Source: Diphasiastrum complanatum
Lineage: Eukaryota > Streptophyta > Lycopodiopsida > Lycopodiales > Lycopodiaceae
Direction of reading: 5' to 3'
Assembly (NCBI GenBank): GCA_029204225.1
Contig: CM055096.1
Coordinates: 44,005,967 to 44,069,966, forward strand
DNA: 64,000 bases
Both the position numbers and the translations under genes were made by a program. Below, in pieces: positions 10,285-21,201 of the stretch. Positions within the stretch are counted from its first letter, which is position 1, and every line of letters starts with the position of its first letter. Below the pieces are notes generated by a model. It worked only from the letters and a program-made list of their open reading frames with translations. It was not told the origin of the DNA and did no database searches.

Positions 10285-13200
10285 CTGTTTTCTTCTGATA
10301 TTTGAATCACAATCATAATGCTTTGAACATCATTGACATTGAGCATCATTTCTATCATGCATTTATGTACTATATAGAAAACCAACAGGGCTCAATGGAT
10401 CCATAGAGCACACATATAGGAAATTAGAGAAAGGAGAATGTTCAAACCTGAACACGAATCATCTGTGCCTTGTACAAGACATCTCCAGTAGATAAGCCTG
10501 TAACCCGTGCCATTTCGATCATTTCTGTCAGAGTTTGTAACCTCCCCATCAGCTCAGCTGCAACCTGCAAATATGCACCTTCATTCTTCAGGTCCCTAAA
10601 TTCCAGACAATATGTGTTCTTTTGACTGGCATATATAGTAGCAATAAACACATCTTCCATAAACCTGGCTGATTGGTACTGCCACTCAAGACACCAGTAG
10701 AGATCTTAATCTTCTTAAGCTTCTTAGATTAAACTGTATAATCCCCAAAAAATGACGAACCTAGCACTATTTCTAGGAAGAAAAATAAAAGTTTGAAAGC
10801 CTGTAACTCAAGTTATAGGGCCGTATATAGCAAATTTGAAACCCAGTTACACTGTTTGGTATATCCATTATTCTGAGTGTAGGCCTTTGCAAATTGATGA
10901 AAACACAAATCATGGGCAGTGGTATTAGGAGCTGATCAAGTAAAATGTTTGTTAAGGAAAGAGGTAAATCGTACCTCGGCCTCTCTTACAGAATACAGAA
11001 CAAGCCTGGCAAACCCACCATATTTTCCATTCCACAGATCAAAAACAGATGCAGATGAAAGAACCTCCTTTGGTTTCCCCAACAAAACCTGCAAAAGATA
11101 GTGCACATATGGGGAAGATAATTAGCTTCTTGAGTTTGGTAATATCGTGAACAAGAAGTTCATGTGCCTCAGCCATCAAACAAGACCTGGCAAAATTTCT
11201 TGAGTCGCACTTCACTTTCAGAGTACTTCACTTTCAGAGTATTGACGCTTTGCATAAAAAACAGTTAGCCTTTCTGTACAAGTGAGAGATACACAAGTTT
11301 GGGTTTTGGGTTTTGGGTTTTGGATTTAGGGTTTAGTGCCTAGAGATTAAGGTTTAAGGTTTGTGTAAAACTCAAATTTGGGAAAAATCTCTTAGATTCG
11401 AAAATTTAAGAGAAATAAATTGTGCCACAGATCTATATCAACCCAAGCTGTACATCTTTTGTCCTTCTAGCCATTCATAAAATTAGTGATGCAATATAAA
11501 ATTCACTGGTCTGAATTTTATGAAACAAGCAGGCAGATTTTCAGAATGTATTCACCAGAAGTTATCACTCGGTCAAATTTCAAATAAATGTGAAGTTATA
11601 ATGAGTACCTGTGAGCATTCTGCAAGCGTAAAAGTTGTTAGATTGTAAGCCACAAGCACGACCCGAAGCATATCAATTAAAATCCTTCCATGGACAATTG
11701 CTCGAAAAACTTCCTGATTTGACGTTGCAGTCATACGGGCTTGCTGTTTTACCCAATGCTTTCCATATGACACAACCGATTTCACCTATATGTCAAGTGC
11801 ACCTTCATTTCACACCGTACAAAACCGAACGCAACTCTTTGCACAAAACTTAATAATGCATTGGCACTTGGTTTATAGTTCAATATCCGCTATGCTATTC
11901 TGACACGCACTAGAATATACATATATGTAGTTTTGCCCTTTGGCCTACTGCAGCTTATGAGCATAGCTCCCTATTCAAATGCCTCCAAATTCCACCTACA
12001 GAAATAAACATTAAGAAAAGTAGATTATGAAGCAAAAGCTGAAAGTGTAAGCATGGAAAGCAAGGGGTGATCACACTCAAAAACACAAAATCTGTTCAAC
12101 CTTAAGGATTGAATGAAAGAGCCAGTACCTCAGTTGTATGACCCTTATGCCTGCTGATGTCAAGTGGTCCGAGTTTCAGGGTTTTCAATCTGTCTACTAA
12201 GTACCGCAAACTATCTTTACACTGAAACATGCATATTACGTCGGGATCAATTTCATTCCTGATAAACTCCTGCCAGGCCATTAGCATATCCCTTTCTGTG
12301 TCATAGATGCGAACTTCTGTTCCTGGAGGACTTGCACACATTGCATGTTTGCCATGAGAAAAACATACTTTTGAAGCTTGTCCTTGCGGTGCATTAGGAA
12401 TATGAAGTATGTTGGAGATGATAAGAACTGGGTCTCTTGTCGAAAGAGCAGACCCACCTCCGGAAATACAACAAAGGTCTTCTGGATCAGCTTTTTCTTT
12501 CGTGTCGTGAACTGGATGAGCATGTGGGCAGACATCTCCGGCCCCTTGATTGCCTATTTGGCTTCTACCAGTTCCTTTTGTACGTCCATGTAGCCTTTTC
12601 CGGCCACTGGCTTCTTCTCCGAATACCTGTCCACCTCCTGCACACTGAACGTGAAGGGTCACAATGCGCAAGGGACATATAGTCAACCATCCCACATCTT
12701 CCAACTCGTTTCTATGACCCAGATCAGTGCCTGAATTTTCCTTCATATAAGCATTCTCAATTATGCATGCATTGCTTTCTTGCAGTTGAGTGGCAACTTG
12801 ACCACCATTATCCTGCATCCTACTTTGATCCCGTTGGCATGGCCTACTTTGACCCTGTTGGCAATCATCAAGTGGAATAAGCTTCATGTAATGAGTCACA
12901 TCAGGAGTTAAACCGATTACATCATGCCAACTAGCCCGAACTTCCATCTCACAACGTGTCTTCTGCTGACTGCAAGGTAGGATCGATCCTTGCCTGATCT
13001 CAATCCAAGCACCTCCAGCAATAGCAGTATCGCAACAGAACCGCATACCAAGCTGGAAAATCCAACATAAACAAGCAGGAAGTGGTGCAAAATCAGAAAA
13101 TAAAGTGTGAATGCAATTTCACACCTATAACTTACCATATGAAATATTTGAAATTAAAAAGAACTCTTAGGTTGCAAACGAGTACAAAGCTTCATGCACA

Positions 13201-15104
13201 CCTTGAGATCCTCTTCATAAGAAGTTCTATCCTTCCAAAGCAAACCATGGCTGCGCAAATCATCTTCCTCAGCAAACAGTTTGAACTCCTTTGCAACTGT
13301 AGGCAAATCAGTACTTCTCCAGACCTTCACCTGCAGCTCAAAAGAATAATGAGACAGGTAAATACAACTCCAATGGATGCCGATGACCCAGCAGCCGACC
13401 AAGCAGCCAACAAGGCATCAGAAAGGCATTGAAATATTACAGGTATCATGAAAGAATATAAAAATGACCTGTAAAAATTGGAATGGCCCACCAGGTCGAT
13501 AAAACATAAGAGGAGTTCTGTAACTAATTGAGATTTCAGCCACCTGCCATACCATGTATTAGGAATAACAGAAACACCACAAAAGTATCACATATGTGGT
13601 ATAGCTAAGTCTTAAATCGAATAAAATTGATGCAATTGTGATCTATCATCTAAGACACGTATGCTGCAACATTTTGTAATCCTGTATCTGCGTATTATCA
13701 GAATATACAAACGCAAAAAACTTTAATTCAAGACGTCAGCAATGCTATCAGGTAAAGCTTAGAACAAAATATAAATGTAACAAAAAGTCAAAAAATCCCT
13801 CAAAAAATAATATGTGAGGGAAAACAAAAAACTTAGCCAGCCAGCAGCTTATAATCTCATCAGCACCCCAGCACAGGTTGATATCTGGATTCCAAGAGAA
13901 TACTTGGAACTTACAGTCACTCTTTTACATACTAGAAACTTATGGTTTGATACTCAAAACGCTTCAGAACCTTAGAGATGGTCCTCACTTTCCATAGCAA
14001 TCAATCAGATTTTTCAATCTAGAGGACACAGGCTCAAAGAGAAAAGAACAAGCACAATGTCACCACACGCATCACAACAAACTCTGTCTGACACTCTTAA
14101 CCATAAGTGAAGTGAAATGAACCCCGGTCCCCATAGAATAAAGGGGACCACGACAAACTACCATGCACGCTGATCCATATAGAAACTTGCAATAAAGAGG
14201 ATATGGGTACTCCCCATTAGGTGCTACCAAGCTCTTCACTGTCCTCAGCAGTTATTACCAGAATATCATAGATTACAAAGAGTACAGAGAAAGATGAAGC
14301 TTCATTGATCAAATGAATAAGAATCTCTAGCAGGAACTCACAAAATGCAAGATCTCCTGGAGTACCTGAACTCTATCCTGAGATCGGCTACTCTGAACTA
14401 TTTGAGTTATCTAGCTTATGCTGATTTCCTGAACAGTCAACCGAGTCCAGATGACACCAGTAGCTCTATGGTCTTTGGAGACCTCAACTTGACATAATTA
14501 GGACTACTAGCAATCTGGGAAACTTGAGCTCTTGGCATCATAGGTTTTCACTTGTTTTTCCAAAAAATTTCCAAAAAGATATGTAATTAAAGTGCAACCG
14601 ATGCTCCATCTAGATGTCAGTCTATTTATATAGGCCCATAACAACTTTCTTGAAAAGTTGAAAAAATGTTCTCTTCTATCAAAGTCTCCTAAAAGTGTGC
14701 AATTGGTAGCTGAGAAGTCTCATAAGCATGAAGAAATGAAACTAAATACCTGGATAAAAACTTATAAAGTGTGCAATTGGTACTTGAGCAGTGTCATAAG
14801 TATGAAGAAATGAACCTAAATACCTGGATAAAACCACATGACTAGAGGTGCACCACAAAAAACGCTTTCACAATATGTTTTTATTTTTTTAATGTACACA
14901 TTATTGAGGAGTAGACTTCTAAATCAATTGAAGTTTATTGCCACCGTACAGCAAGCTCTGAAGGTGTCCCATTTTTCTGACCACGAGCAAGAATAAACTG
15001 GTTAAAATGATTCATGATAAGTTGTAGGTTCTCCTTTAAAATCGAAGTTTCTTCACCTCCTTCCAAATGTACAGGAGCTGGAAACCAGAAGTATGGCAGA
15101 AAAT
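10126..15104 (-). CDS. DNA polymerase delta catalytic subunit (POLD1)-like gene, exonuclease-dead, polymerase domain not found
   Basis: Seven phase-compatible minus-strand exons bounded by GT-AG introns follow the order of the POLD1 N-terminal and exonuclease regions: 14950-15104, 13469-13543, 13202-13330, 12129-13052, 11609-11785, 10975-11088 and 10448-10564. Matches run from DFLPYFWFPAPV (POLD1 FEPYF region) through GMRFCCDTAIAGGAWIEI and CPLRIVTLHVQCAG to EMARVTGLSTGDVLYKAQ. Family members proofread with four acidic residues. Here Exo I D-x-E is H-x-Q, the Exo II Asp is Ser and the Exo III Asp is Glu, so proofreading should be lost. No exon for the palm or fingers (SLYPSI, DTD) was found. 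Exons upstream of 15104 are also unseen, and a LINE lies on each side. About 560 codons show no stops or frameshifts, which argues against an old pseudogene. Alternatives: a divergent functional paralogue, or a recently truncated duplicate. Family assignment is confident; function is not. Confidence 0.8.
10448..10564 (-). CDS. POLD1-like exon (end of exonuclease region)
   Basis: A 39-codon exon between TTTGCAG and CAG|GTTTGA, reading VAAELMGRLQTLTEMIEMAR and ending VLYKAQMIRVQ. It contains EMARVTG, which is diagnostic of the POLD1 segment just before the polymerase domain (EMARVTGVPISFLLSRGQ). Confidence 0.85.
10975..11088 (-). CDS. POLD1-like exon with Exo III position
   Basis: A 38-codon exon between TTTTGCAG and GAG|GTACGA, reading VLLGKPKEVLSSASVFDLWN and ending LVLYSVREAE. 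It aligns with the POLD1 FLGEQKEDVHH...LAVYCLKDA region. The Exo III Y-x-x-x-D reads Y-S-V-R-E, so Asp is replaced by Glu (10981-10983). Confidence 0.8.
11296..11336 (+). repeat. Interstitial telomere-like repeat
   Basis: GGGTTTT repeated three times, followed by GGATTTAGGGTTTAG, inside an intron of the POLD1-like gene. It resembles the plant telomere repeat TTTAGGG with a TTTTGGG variant. Too short to be a telomere remnant of any size. Confidence 0.6.
11609..11785 (-). CDS. POLD1-like exon (exonuclease domain)
   Basis: A 59-codon exon, acceptor CATATAG and donor CAG|GTACTC. The segment VHGRILIDMLRVVLVAYNLT followed by TFTLAECSQ aligns with the POLD1 stretch [28 protein letters not shown]. 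Phase 0 at both ends. Confidence 0.8.
12129..13052 (-). CDS. POLD1-like exon with Exo I and Exo II motif positions
   Basis: A 308-codon exon from TTTTCCAG|CTTGGT to GAG|GTACTG. It contains LGMRFCCDTAIAGGAWIEI, then Exo I CPLRIVTLHVQCAG (about 12636-12677), then DPVLIISNIL, YDTERDMLMAWQEFIRN and Exo II DPDVICMFQCKDSLRYL (near 12200-12245). Catalytic Asp and Glu of Exo I are His (12651-12653) and Gln (12645-12647); the Exo II Asp is Ser (12210-12212). Compared with POLD1 there are two extra stretches of roughly 55-65 residues, before and after Exo I. The second is bounded by CAG|GTATTC and could be an unrecognised in-frame intron. Confidence 0.8.
13202..13330 (-). CDS. POLD1-like exon (N-terminal domain)
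   Basis: A 43-codon exon, acceptor GAGCTGCAG and donor AAG|GTGTGC, reading VKVWRSTDLPTVAKEF through TSYEEDLK. It corresponds to the POLD1 segment leading into the conserved tSYESN-like motif just before the exonuclease domain. Phase 0 at both ends. Confidence 0.8.
13469..13543 (-). CDS. POLD1-like exon (N-terminal domain)
   Basis: A 25-codon exon between ...GGCAG and CAG|GTCATT, reading VAEISISYRTPLMFYRPGG and ending FQFLQ. It matches the POLD1 stretch VRRVELVQKRTIMYY. Phase 0 at both ends. Confidence 0.8.
14692..14833. repeat. About 70-bp tandem duplication in an intron
   Basis: AAAGTGTGCAATTGGTA... ACCTGGATAAAA occurs at 14692-14759 and 14766-14833 with about 10 differences. It lies in the intron between the first two detected exons of the POLD1-like gene. 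Confidence 0.8.
14950..15104 (-). CDS. POLD1-like exon (N-terminal domain)
   Basis: The acceptor follows TTCTATCCAG and the donor is GCT|GTACGG. It encodes DFLPYFWFPAPVHLEGG... and ends GTPSELA, matching the POLD1 segment around FEPYFYI up to the conserved VPKFVRR position. It begins in phase 1, so an earlier exon must exist; I did not find it. The donor choice is set by the phase-0 exon that follows. Confidence 0.75.
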
Positions 15105-16046
15105 CTGGATAGAAAAGTACCAAAATATATTTAGTAAACAATCTCAAAAGCTTCCCAACTCCAAACTACTTTGCATTGCTCAAATTAGCAGATCTAATCG
15201 TGATTACTTGGTACTAGAGAATTTCCTGGCAAATTTTATCATTGGTATGACAGCATTTCCTAGCACACATTTTATTTTGGACAACACGATCATGCAAAAA
15301 TTTGTAACTGGTAAAGTTTGAAGACAACTCACTAGAACTATGCAAAAACGTGTCAGGTTATCGCTGGCTCAAACTATTTTACCTCTGACCCTGAACAAGT
15401 TCCTTCTTGTCTTTAAAATTATTTTGGTTCATCCTTTGGCTATATGAAGACTCAAGAGGCTGTTACAACAGGCAAGTTCATTTTATGCCCCTTTTGTAAA
15501 GCTTTGTCAAATCATTTTTTTTAGATGCTTTGTCAAACCAACTCAGAAAATAAATCTATAGCAGTCGCAAAAGAATATCTCTAGCATGACCTTTTTCATT
15601 GAATGAAATTAAAAGCATTAAAACAAAACATAATTCCATCTGACTAACAACATTGATGAAGCAAAATGAGTGACTGTGTTCAAACATGTTTGCAAGAATG
15701 ATATTATGGAAGAACAATAGAGCTGGAACTCTCAAGTGATTATGAATCTCCAACTAGGATATTAAGAACAGTCAATGGTATACTTCCTTGCATGCCCTTC
15801 AGTTATGAACACATCACGGATATGACATCACATCAACAACAATACACATAATAATGTTAATCTCCTAAAAAGATACTACAGTTTCTGAATCCCGATTCGA
15901 GGCTGATCGAATTGTGATTCCGATTCGGCCGATTTCAATCTCCGAATCGGATTTCCCTTGAAAAATTATTTTCACAATACCCTATTAAAGAGGGGACCCG
16001 TTTTTCTCTCTTTTTTTTGTTGTTCTTCAGTGTGAGAGCGCAATGG
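15105..16046. other. Upstream flank or intron of POLD1-like gene
   Basis: The first detected POLD1-like exon starts in phase 1, so earlier coding exons should lie here or beyond the LINE. None could be recognised. 15888-15955 contains repeated CGATTCGG-like words. Confidence 0.35.
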
Positions 16047-16064
16047 AGTGGGTGGGTGTGTGTG

Positions 16065-16135
<71 letters not shown>

Positions 16136-16139
16136 AGAA
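16047..16139. repeat. (GT)n(GA)n microsatellite, tail of LINE copy A
   Basis: About 50 bases of GT repeats followed by about 30 of GA. On the minus strand this is (CT)n(CA)n directly after the LINE 3' end (AATAAAGCTTTCTTTC...), so it is at least partly the element's tail. Confidence 0.9.
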
Positions 16140-16317
16140 AGAAAGCTTTATTAATATCTTTTCCATGCCAAAAGGCATATAAGACTAATGAAGTACATGT
16201 CATGTATGTGGTAACCATGGGAGCGTATAAAAACGTCTCCAAACTGTAATAAAGAAAACATCTAGTGCAAACTAAAATAGACACGTATGCGAGAGCGCGC
16301 ATAATAATCATATGTAT

Positions 16318-16830
16318 CTAGGGTAAGATGTCAAGGTTGTGCTGCTGCTGTTGTGCTGATGCTGTAAAAAGATGTAATGCGAGCCACAGAATGGGAAAGC
16401 ACTGGAGCCTGCCGGCGGCGTCTGTGAGCATGAGCACGTGCATGTGTAATAGTAGTAGTACGCCTCTGCGTAGAATGTCTAGTAATCTTGGTGGTAACAT
16501 GATGGTGGGAGGTACACTGTCCCTGATCTCTTTGAGCATGAGAGCGGCCATCATCCTCATCGTCGTCGTCATCATAATCCTCATCCTCAGGTACTGTCTA
16601 GTAAAGAACGAAGTAATCAATGGCTGTGAGGTAAAATGCTGGGGTGTCTCGTATAAATCTCTCCGTAGTCTGGACATCTCGTGTACCATCAGAGCAACAC
16701 ACCGTGGGTCCTCATAAGCTATGAGAGAGCGTAGAGTGGTAGGCATCTCTCGGAACAGGCAATGATATCGCCCTCTGATCTCATAATATTCAGGGCACCT
16801 AAATATAAAGTGCTCCTCAGACTCCACCTC
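16318..16830 (-). pseudogene. LINE ORF2 C-terminal zinc motif region
   Basis: The minus-strand reading contains CSLGEVESEEHFIFRCPEYY followed by YEIRGRYHCLFREMP, the Cys/His motif found at the C-terminus of plant and animal LINE ORF2. It is homologous to the copies at 9016-9228 and 21.4-21.5 kb. It is followed by the 3' UTR down to the hairpin at 16165-16178. Confidence 0.8.
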
Positions 16831-17589
16831 ACCTAGAGAGCAGAACTGGCAAATCCGCTCCTCTCTGGGAATACCGTGGAACCTCCCAGTCTCAATAGCT
16901 AGCTAATGAGAGGACACCCTGAGCTGCCCCAATGTGAATCTGAGGCAATGTGACAGTCCCGAGTCCAAGTAGCGCGGCATGATCGGGGTCCCTGATGCAT
17001 CTAGCTCCAAGAAATGAGTCCGGTAGAAAGCTAGCTTAACCCCTAACTGGTTACGCCAAGTCCGCTCTAGATATGTGCGATAAAGGAAGCGTCTGATATA
17101 CTGATGTGTGCCAGAGGGGAGCTCTGTGATGGAGATGCCAAATGATACAAGTAGGAGGTGAGAGGCCTGAGAGAACCACGATAGCCTGTAGCCCTGATCG
17201 TGAAGACGCTGTGAGGAGGATAGTGCAACTTGTATGTATCGCCTGTCTCTCTCTGGTAACGCCTGTATCCTTTGTATATAGGTGATAAGCTAAAGAACGG
17301 CCTCGATCTGTATAGGTGGAACTGCAAACTCGGCCAGGAGAATCTCATGTGGAACAGAAGGCTTCGCTCGAATCAACCGAGCTAGTATGGTGGTCTGTAA
17401 TCATGAGAGACTGGCCCAGTGTGAAGAAGGGAGACCTACACACCATGTCTCTGCCGCATATAAAGCCGTGGGGGTAACAATGGTATCGAAGAGGTGACAC
17501 TTACTGCGAGCATCCTGGATGGACTTTCGGAAGCAAATCGCTCTAGCTGAACAAGGGAGGCATGTCCTTTCCTTAGTCGAGTGGTAGCA

Positions 17590-18542
17590 GCCTATCTCAT
17601 GCTAAAAGTAGGACCTGAGAAAAGGACCCCTAAGTATGTATAGGAAGGGACCAACTCTAGAATCTGCCCACCCAAAGTAAGCTCCTGTTGCTGCATGAAT
17701 GCCCTCGAAGTGTTGAAGACCATAACCTTGGTCTTCCCAATGTTCACCCCTAGGCCCCATTTGGTGCAAAACTCATGCAAGCAATCCAACTGTCGCTATA
17801 GACCCTCTCTGGTCGGTGAGACCAATACCACATCATCAGCATAAAGGAGGATAGCAATCAAGATGTCACCAAGCCTGCAGCCAGTACCACCACCCTGTGT
17901 AATGACTCTCTCCAACTCATCAATATACAAGCCAAAGAGGACTGGTGAGAGGGAACAACCCTGCTTCACCCCAATAGTGCTCCAGATGTGCTCAGATATG
18001 CCATTGCTATGCCGGAAACAACCAAGGACACGCTCATAAAGTGCCATCACAGCAAGAACAATGTCGGTGGAGAAGCTGAGGTCTCGGAGTCTCTGGATGA
18101 GCAATGAGCGAGGAACAGAATCAAAGGCTTTCCTGAAGTCCACAAAACAACAGTAAACCCTCTCTCTCCTATGCTTAGCCTCCTCAATCAAGGCTCGCAA
18201 TGTGAAGATGTGATTTGCCGTAGAATAATGTGCTCGGAAACCAGCCTGACCCATGGCATGTAGTCTCCTAGTCTCCGCCTCTGAGCTCACAAGAGACTGC
18301 AGTATAGTACCATATAATTTCGCCAGGACATGCCCAATCATGATGGTGCGGTAGTTACTCGGAATCATGGGGTCACCATTCTTATGGATGGGGTGGATAA
18401 TGTTAGTGCACCAGGAGGATGGAAAACCAGAGACAACTGCAGAGTTAAGAAGGGTGACTATAGTGGGCATGAGTAAGTCGAAGGCATGGGTAAGGAGTTC
18501 AGATTCAAGGTCTTCGATATCTCTAGCCTTGTGGAACTTCAT
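17590..18542 (-). pseudogene. LINE ORF2 reverse transcriptase domain (interrupted)
   Basis: The frame 17796-18542 carries the LINE RT blocks: PIHKNGDPMIPSNYRTI, GQAGFRAHYSTANHIFTL, FVDFRKAFDSVPR, GVKQGCSLSPVLFGLYIDEL and LLYADDVVL. YADD is intact. A stop at 17793-17795 separates the continuation (17592-17789, GVNIGKTKVMVFNTSRAF). Catalytic residues look intact, but the ORF is broken. Confidence 0.9.
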
Positions 18543-18971
18543 CTTCTTAATGGCTGCAAGTACCTACTACCATGTCAGATGTGAAAAAGGAGAACTCAGG
18601 TGGCCGTGGAGATATGGCGATAGGTGAGTCGGTAGGGACCGTGTACAGGCTAGTAGCATAATCAGTCCATATGCGGAGGTCCTCCAAGAGAGGTGGTGGA
18701 GAGCGAGGAATGAACTCGCACCAGAAAGCGCCCGAAGAAGAGTTGAAAAGAAGGTCAATGATACGTTTCCCTTCAGAATCATCACGGGAACGTTTCTTAC
18801 GGCGGAGAGCACGATGGTAGGAGTGTCGGGAAGATCGAAGCAGATGTGGGGCATGGATGCGTGAGTGGGTTACTGACTGATGGAGAGAGCGGCACTCAGT
18901 ATCGTACCAAGGAGGGTGTAGTGGTCGAGGTGTGCGTCGGATCTTTCTGGGGTGGGGTTTTGTGGGGAGGA

Positions 18972-19949
18972 TTAATGATGCGGCCGTGTGGAGAAATCAG
19001 CCTGGGTGTCGACTGGACTGTCATGAGGAAAGGAGTGTAAAAGTGAAGCTAAGGACTGCCGGTATAGCGGCATGTAAGTGGGATCAAATGTGTACGTGGG
19101 TGCTCGGGTAAGCGTGGGTAGTGTAGATGGATGAGTGGGTGGAAGGTGGCCGATATCGAAGGAGAGAAATGAGTGATCAGAAAGGGTGGTGGGGAAAATG
19201 TGGAAGTCAAAAACTATGGGTACAAAGGATGGTAACCCCATGAGATAGTCAACGACACTATGTCCTCCACTGTGAGGGTGGCATGTATAACTGTCTAAAT
19301 GTGGCCAGCAGGGTAAGCCATTATAAATGGCTAGCTCATGTGCCTCTCCAAACTGCAATAAGTGCTCACCATATGAAGTAGTAGGTCCAAAACTATTCGC
19401 GGAGGTCCTGGTAACTCCAAGCATATCACTGTCCAAGGCACGAACACGTAGCTGATCAGTGGTGTCGAAGAACTCTATCTATCGCGAAGATGTCCGAGCA
19501 TTAAAATCCCCCGTGAGGAGAATATGCCCCCGCTCTGAAAATCTGATAATATCTGGTGAGAGGTCCTGATATGGAGATCCAATACCCTCAGCAAAAGACG
19601 AGGACTCTGGTGGAAAGTAACATGCTGCAATAAAAAGATCTCTATCCAAATTAATATCCTGACCCACGATGCGAGTCCAGGTGTAGCGGGCCTGCTCGTC
19701 ATGTTGGATGAAGTCAATACTCGAGTGAAGAGCCTCCCTGTACAAGCAGGCGACCCCACCTGAACCACGTCCACTAGCAGATCTAGTCTCTTGTCGGAAT
19801 ACTGAATCCCATCTATATCCAGGAAAAGAAGGAAGTCCTCGCTCTGGGCTCTCGTGTGTCTCCATGAAGAATAATATATCCCTGCCTGTAATGAAATCAA
19901 CAAGGTCCCCTGTCGTAGAAGATGAGTGTATGCCAGCACAATTCCACAC
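18972..19949 (-). pseudogene. LINE ORF2 endonuclease domain (interrupted)
   Basis: An APE-type endonuclease in two frames, 19479-19949 and 18972-19436. The first has MWNCAG (Asn motif), FMETHES (catalytic Glu) and GDFNART (D-x-N); the second has NGLPCWPH and LSDHSFLSF (catalytic S-D-H). All key motifs are present, but a stop at about 19479 splits the domain. This domain nicks target DNA to prime reverse transcription. Confidence 0.85.
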
Positions 19950-19999
19950 TTAATTAGAAGGTGGTGTGGATGGGGCCCCGGGGTGCTCCCACCCCCGGG

Positions 20000-20992
20000 C
20001 ACCCCAAATCCCTGGCGCTGGGATCTGCTAGGTGCACTATCAAGAAAGCGCACTCGCCCATCTCGGTAAATGACTCGTCTGCTAGACTCACGGGCTGCCT
20101 GAAAGGCCTTATGCCTCTCCTCTACTTGGATATATGTGAGGTCGTCATCCATATAGATAGTGGTGCCACGAAGCTTAGCTCTGCACCGCAAAGCATCTCG
20201 GCGACTCTCTAGAGAAGTGAAACGGATAATGAGTGTAGCGGCATCTCTGGTGGTCCTCCAAGCTGTATCTTGCCCATCTGTCATATGTCCTAGAGTGGTC
20301 TCAAGAAATCTCGTGGCTTCGGCAATGGCATCCTGTGTGTCTGGTATCCCACAAACCCTGATGTTGTGGGCCTTTTGCTCCCTTGACCTCTCTTCCAAAA
20401 TGGTGGCTGAGATGACGGAGGAGATGGGGGCGCTAGGTTTGGTGCCTTTCTGCAAGACTGCTGCCAATGAATCTTTATGCTGCTCTATTTTACTCTCAAG
20501 CTCCTTTATCTTGGTGGTGGTCGATTCCGAGGCCGCAACCTGCTTAGTGTTGATCTTCTGCTCTAACGAAGCGACTTTGGACTGCAACACATTTTTTTCC
20601 TTGAGTAAGGAGACCACTATTCCTTTCAGTTGTGATAGTTCATGTTTCAAAAGCTGGAAATCAGCTTTCATTTGGTCAGCTTCCCAGGAAGAAAATAGTT
20701 CCGTTGATTTGGAGGGAGTGTATGGGATGGGTACCGCAGATGGGGGAGCTTGGGTTCTTGGGGAATAGGGATAGGAAGGAGGCCTGTAGGGGTGGCCAGA
20801 GGAGATCAATGGAGACGAGGAAGAGGCAGAAGAAGAAGAAGATGGAAGAGAGGTAGGAACAGCAGAGGAGAGAGAAGAAGAGAGGGAAGAGATTGAGAGT
20901 GGGGAAGAAGCGGAAGGGGGTGCCACATCAGCTATAGGTAGCAATGGCAAATCTGAGAAATATGAGGACAGCGAGGGAGAGGACAAATCCAA
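20000..20992 (-). CDS. LINE ORF1 protein
   Basis: The open frame from 20992 begins MDLSSPSLSSYFSD with a long Ser/Pro-rich head (residues 1-85). A coiled coil follows (about residues 105-190: heptads such as QLLKHELSQLKGIVVSLLKE), then an RRM-like segment (HNIRVCGIPDTQD) and a basic C-terminal domain (TIYMDDDLTYIQVEERHKAF). This is the usual plan of L1-type ORF1, an RNA-binding trimer that packages the element RNA. The frame continues to 19475, but from about 20000 it overlaps the endonuclease in another frame; I place the ORF1 end near 20000 because the later residues look out of frame. Confidence 0.8.
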
Positions 20993-21137
20993 TGAGGAGT
21001 CTGTGGGCAGCGAGGAGTCTGCTTCAGGCTCTGGTCCAGCAGCGGTGTGGGGGGGATGGTGTTGGCTTCAGCGAGGAGGGAGAAGATGTCCGTTTCAGCG
21101 AGGAGGGTGCTGCACTCAGCGAGGTGTGTGTTTTTTC

Positions 21138-21141
<4 letters not shown>

Positions 21142-21198
<57 letters not shown>
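21142..21198. repeat. (GA)n microsatellite at LINE-LINE junction
   Basis: About 28 GA units. On the minus strand this is the (CT)n tail of LINE copy B, directly followed by the 5' end of LINE copy A. Confidence 0.95.

Positions 21199-21201
<3 letters not shown>

Larger units (their letters stand above)
16140..21140 (-). mobile_element. Near full-length L1-type LINE (copy A)
   Basis: In minus-strand order it has ORF1, an apurinic-type endonuclease, RT with YADD, a C-terminal zinc motif, a 3' UTR with hairpin ATGCC-TTTT-GGCAT (16165-16178), AATAAAG and a CT-rich tail. A LINE moves by nicking target DNA and priming reverse transcription from the nick. Several stops and frameshifts break ORF2, so it is probably immobile. 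The 5' end touches the (CT)n tail of another LINE copy at about 21141. Target-site duplications were not found. Confidence 0.9.

Noticed and set aside
12281-12682. Open frames on both strands within the large POLD1-like exon
   Set aside because: They overlap the conserved POLD1 reading and lack domain signals of their own.
16027-16311. Minus-strand frames rich in Ser-Leu or Thr-His repeats
   Set aside because: They are translations of the (GT)n(GA)n microsatellite and nothing more.
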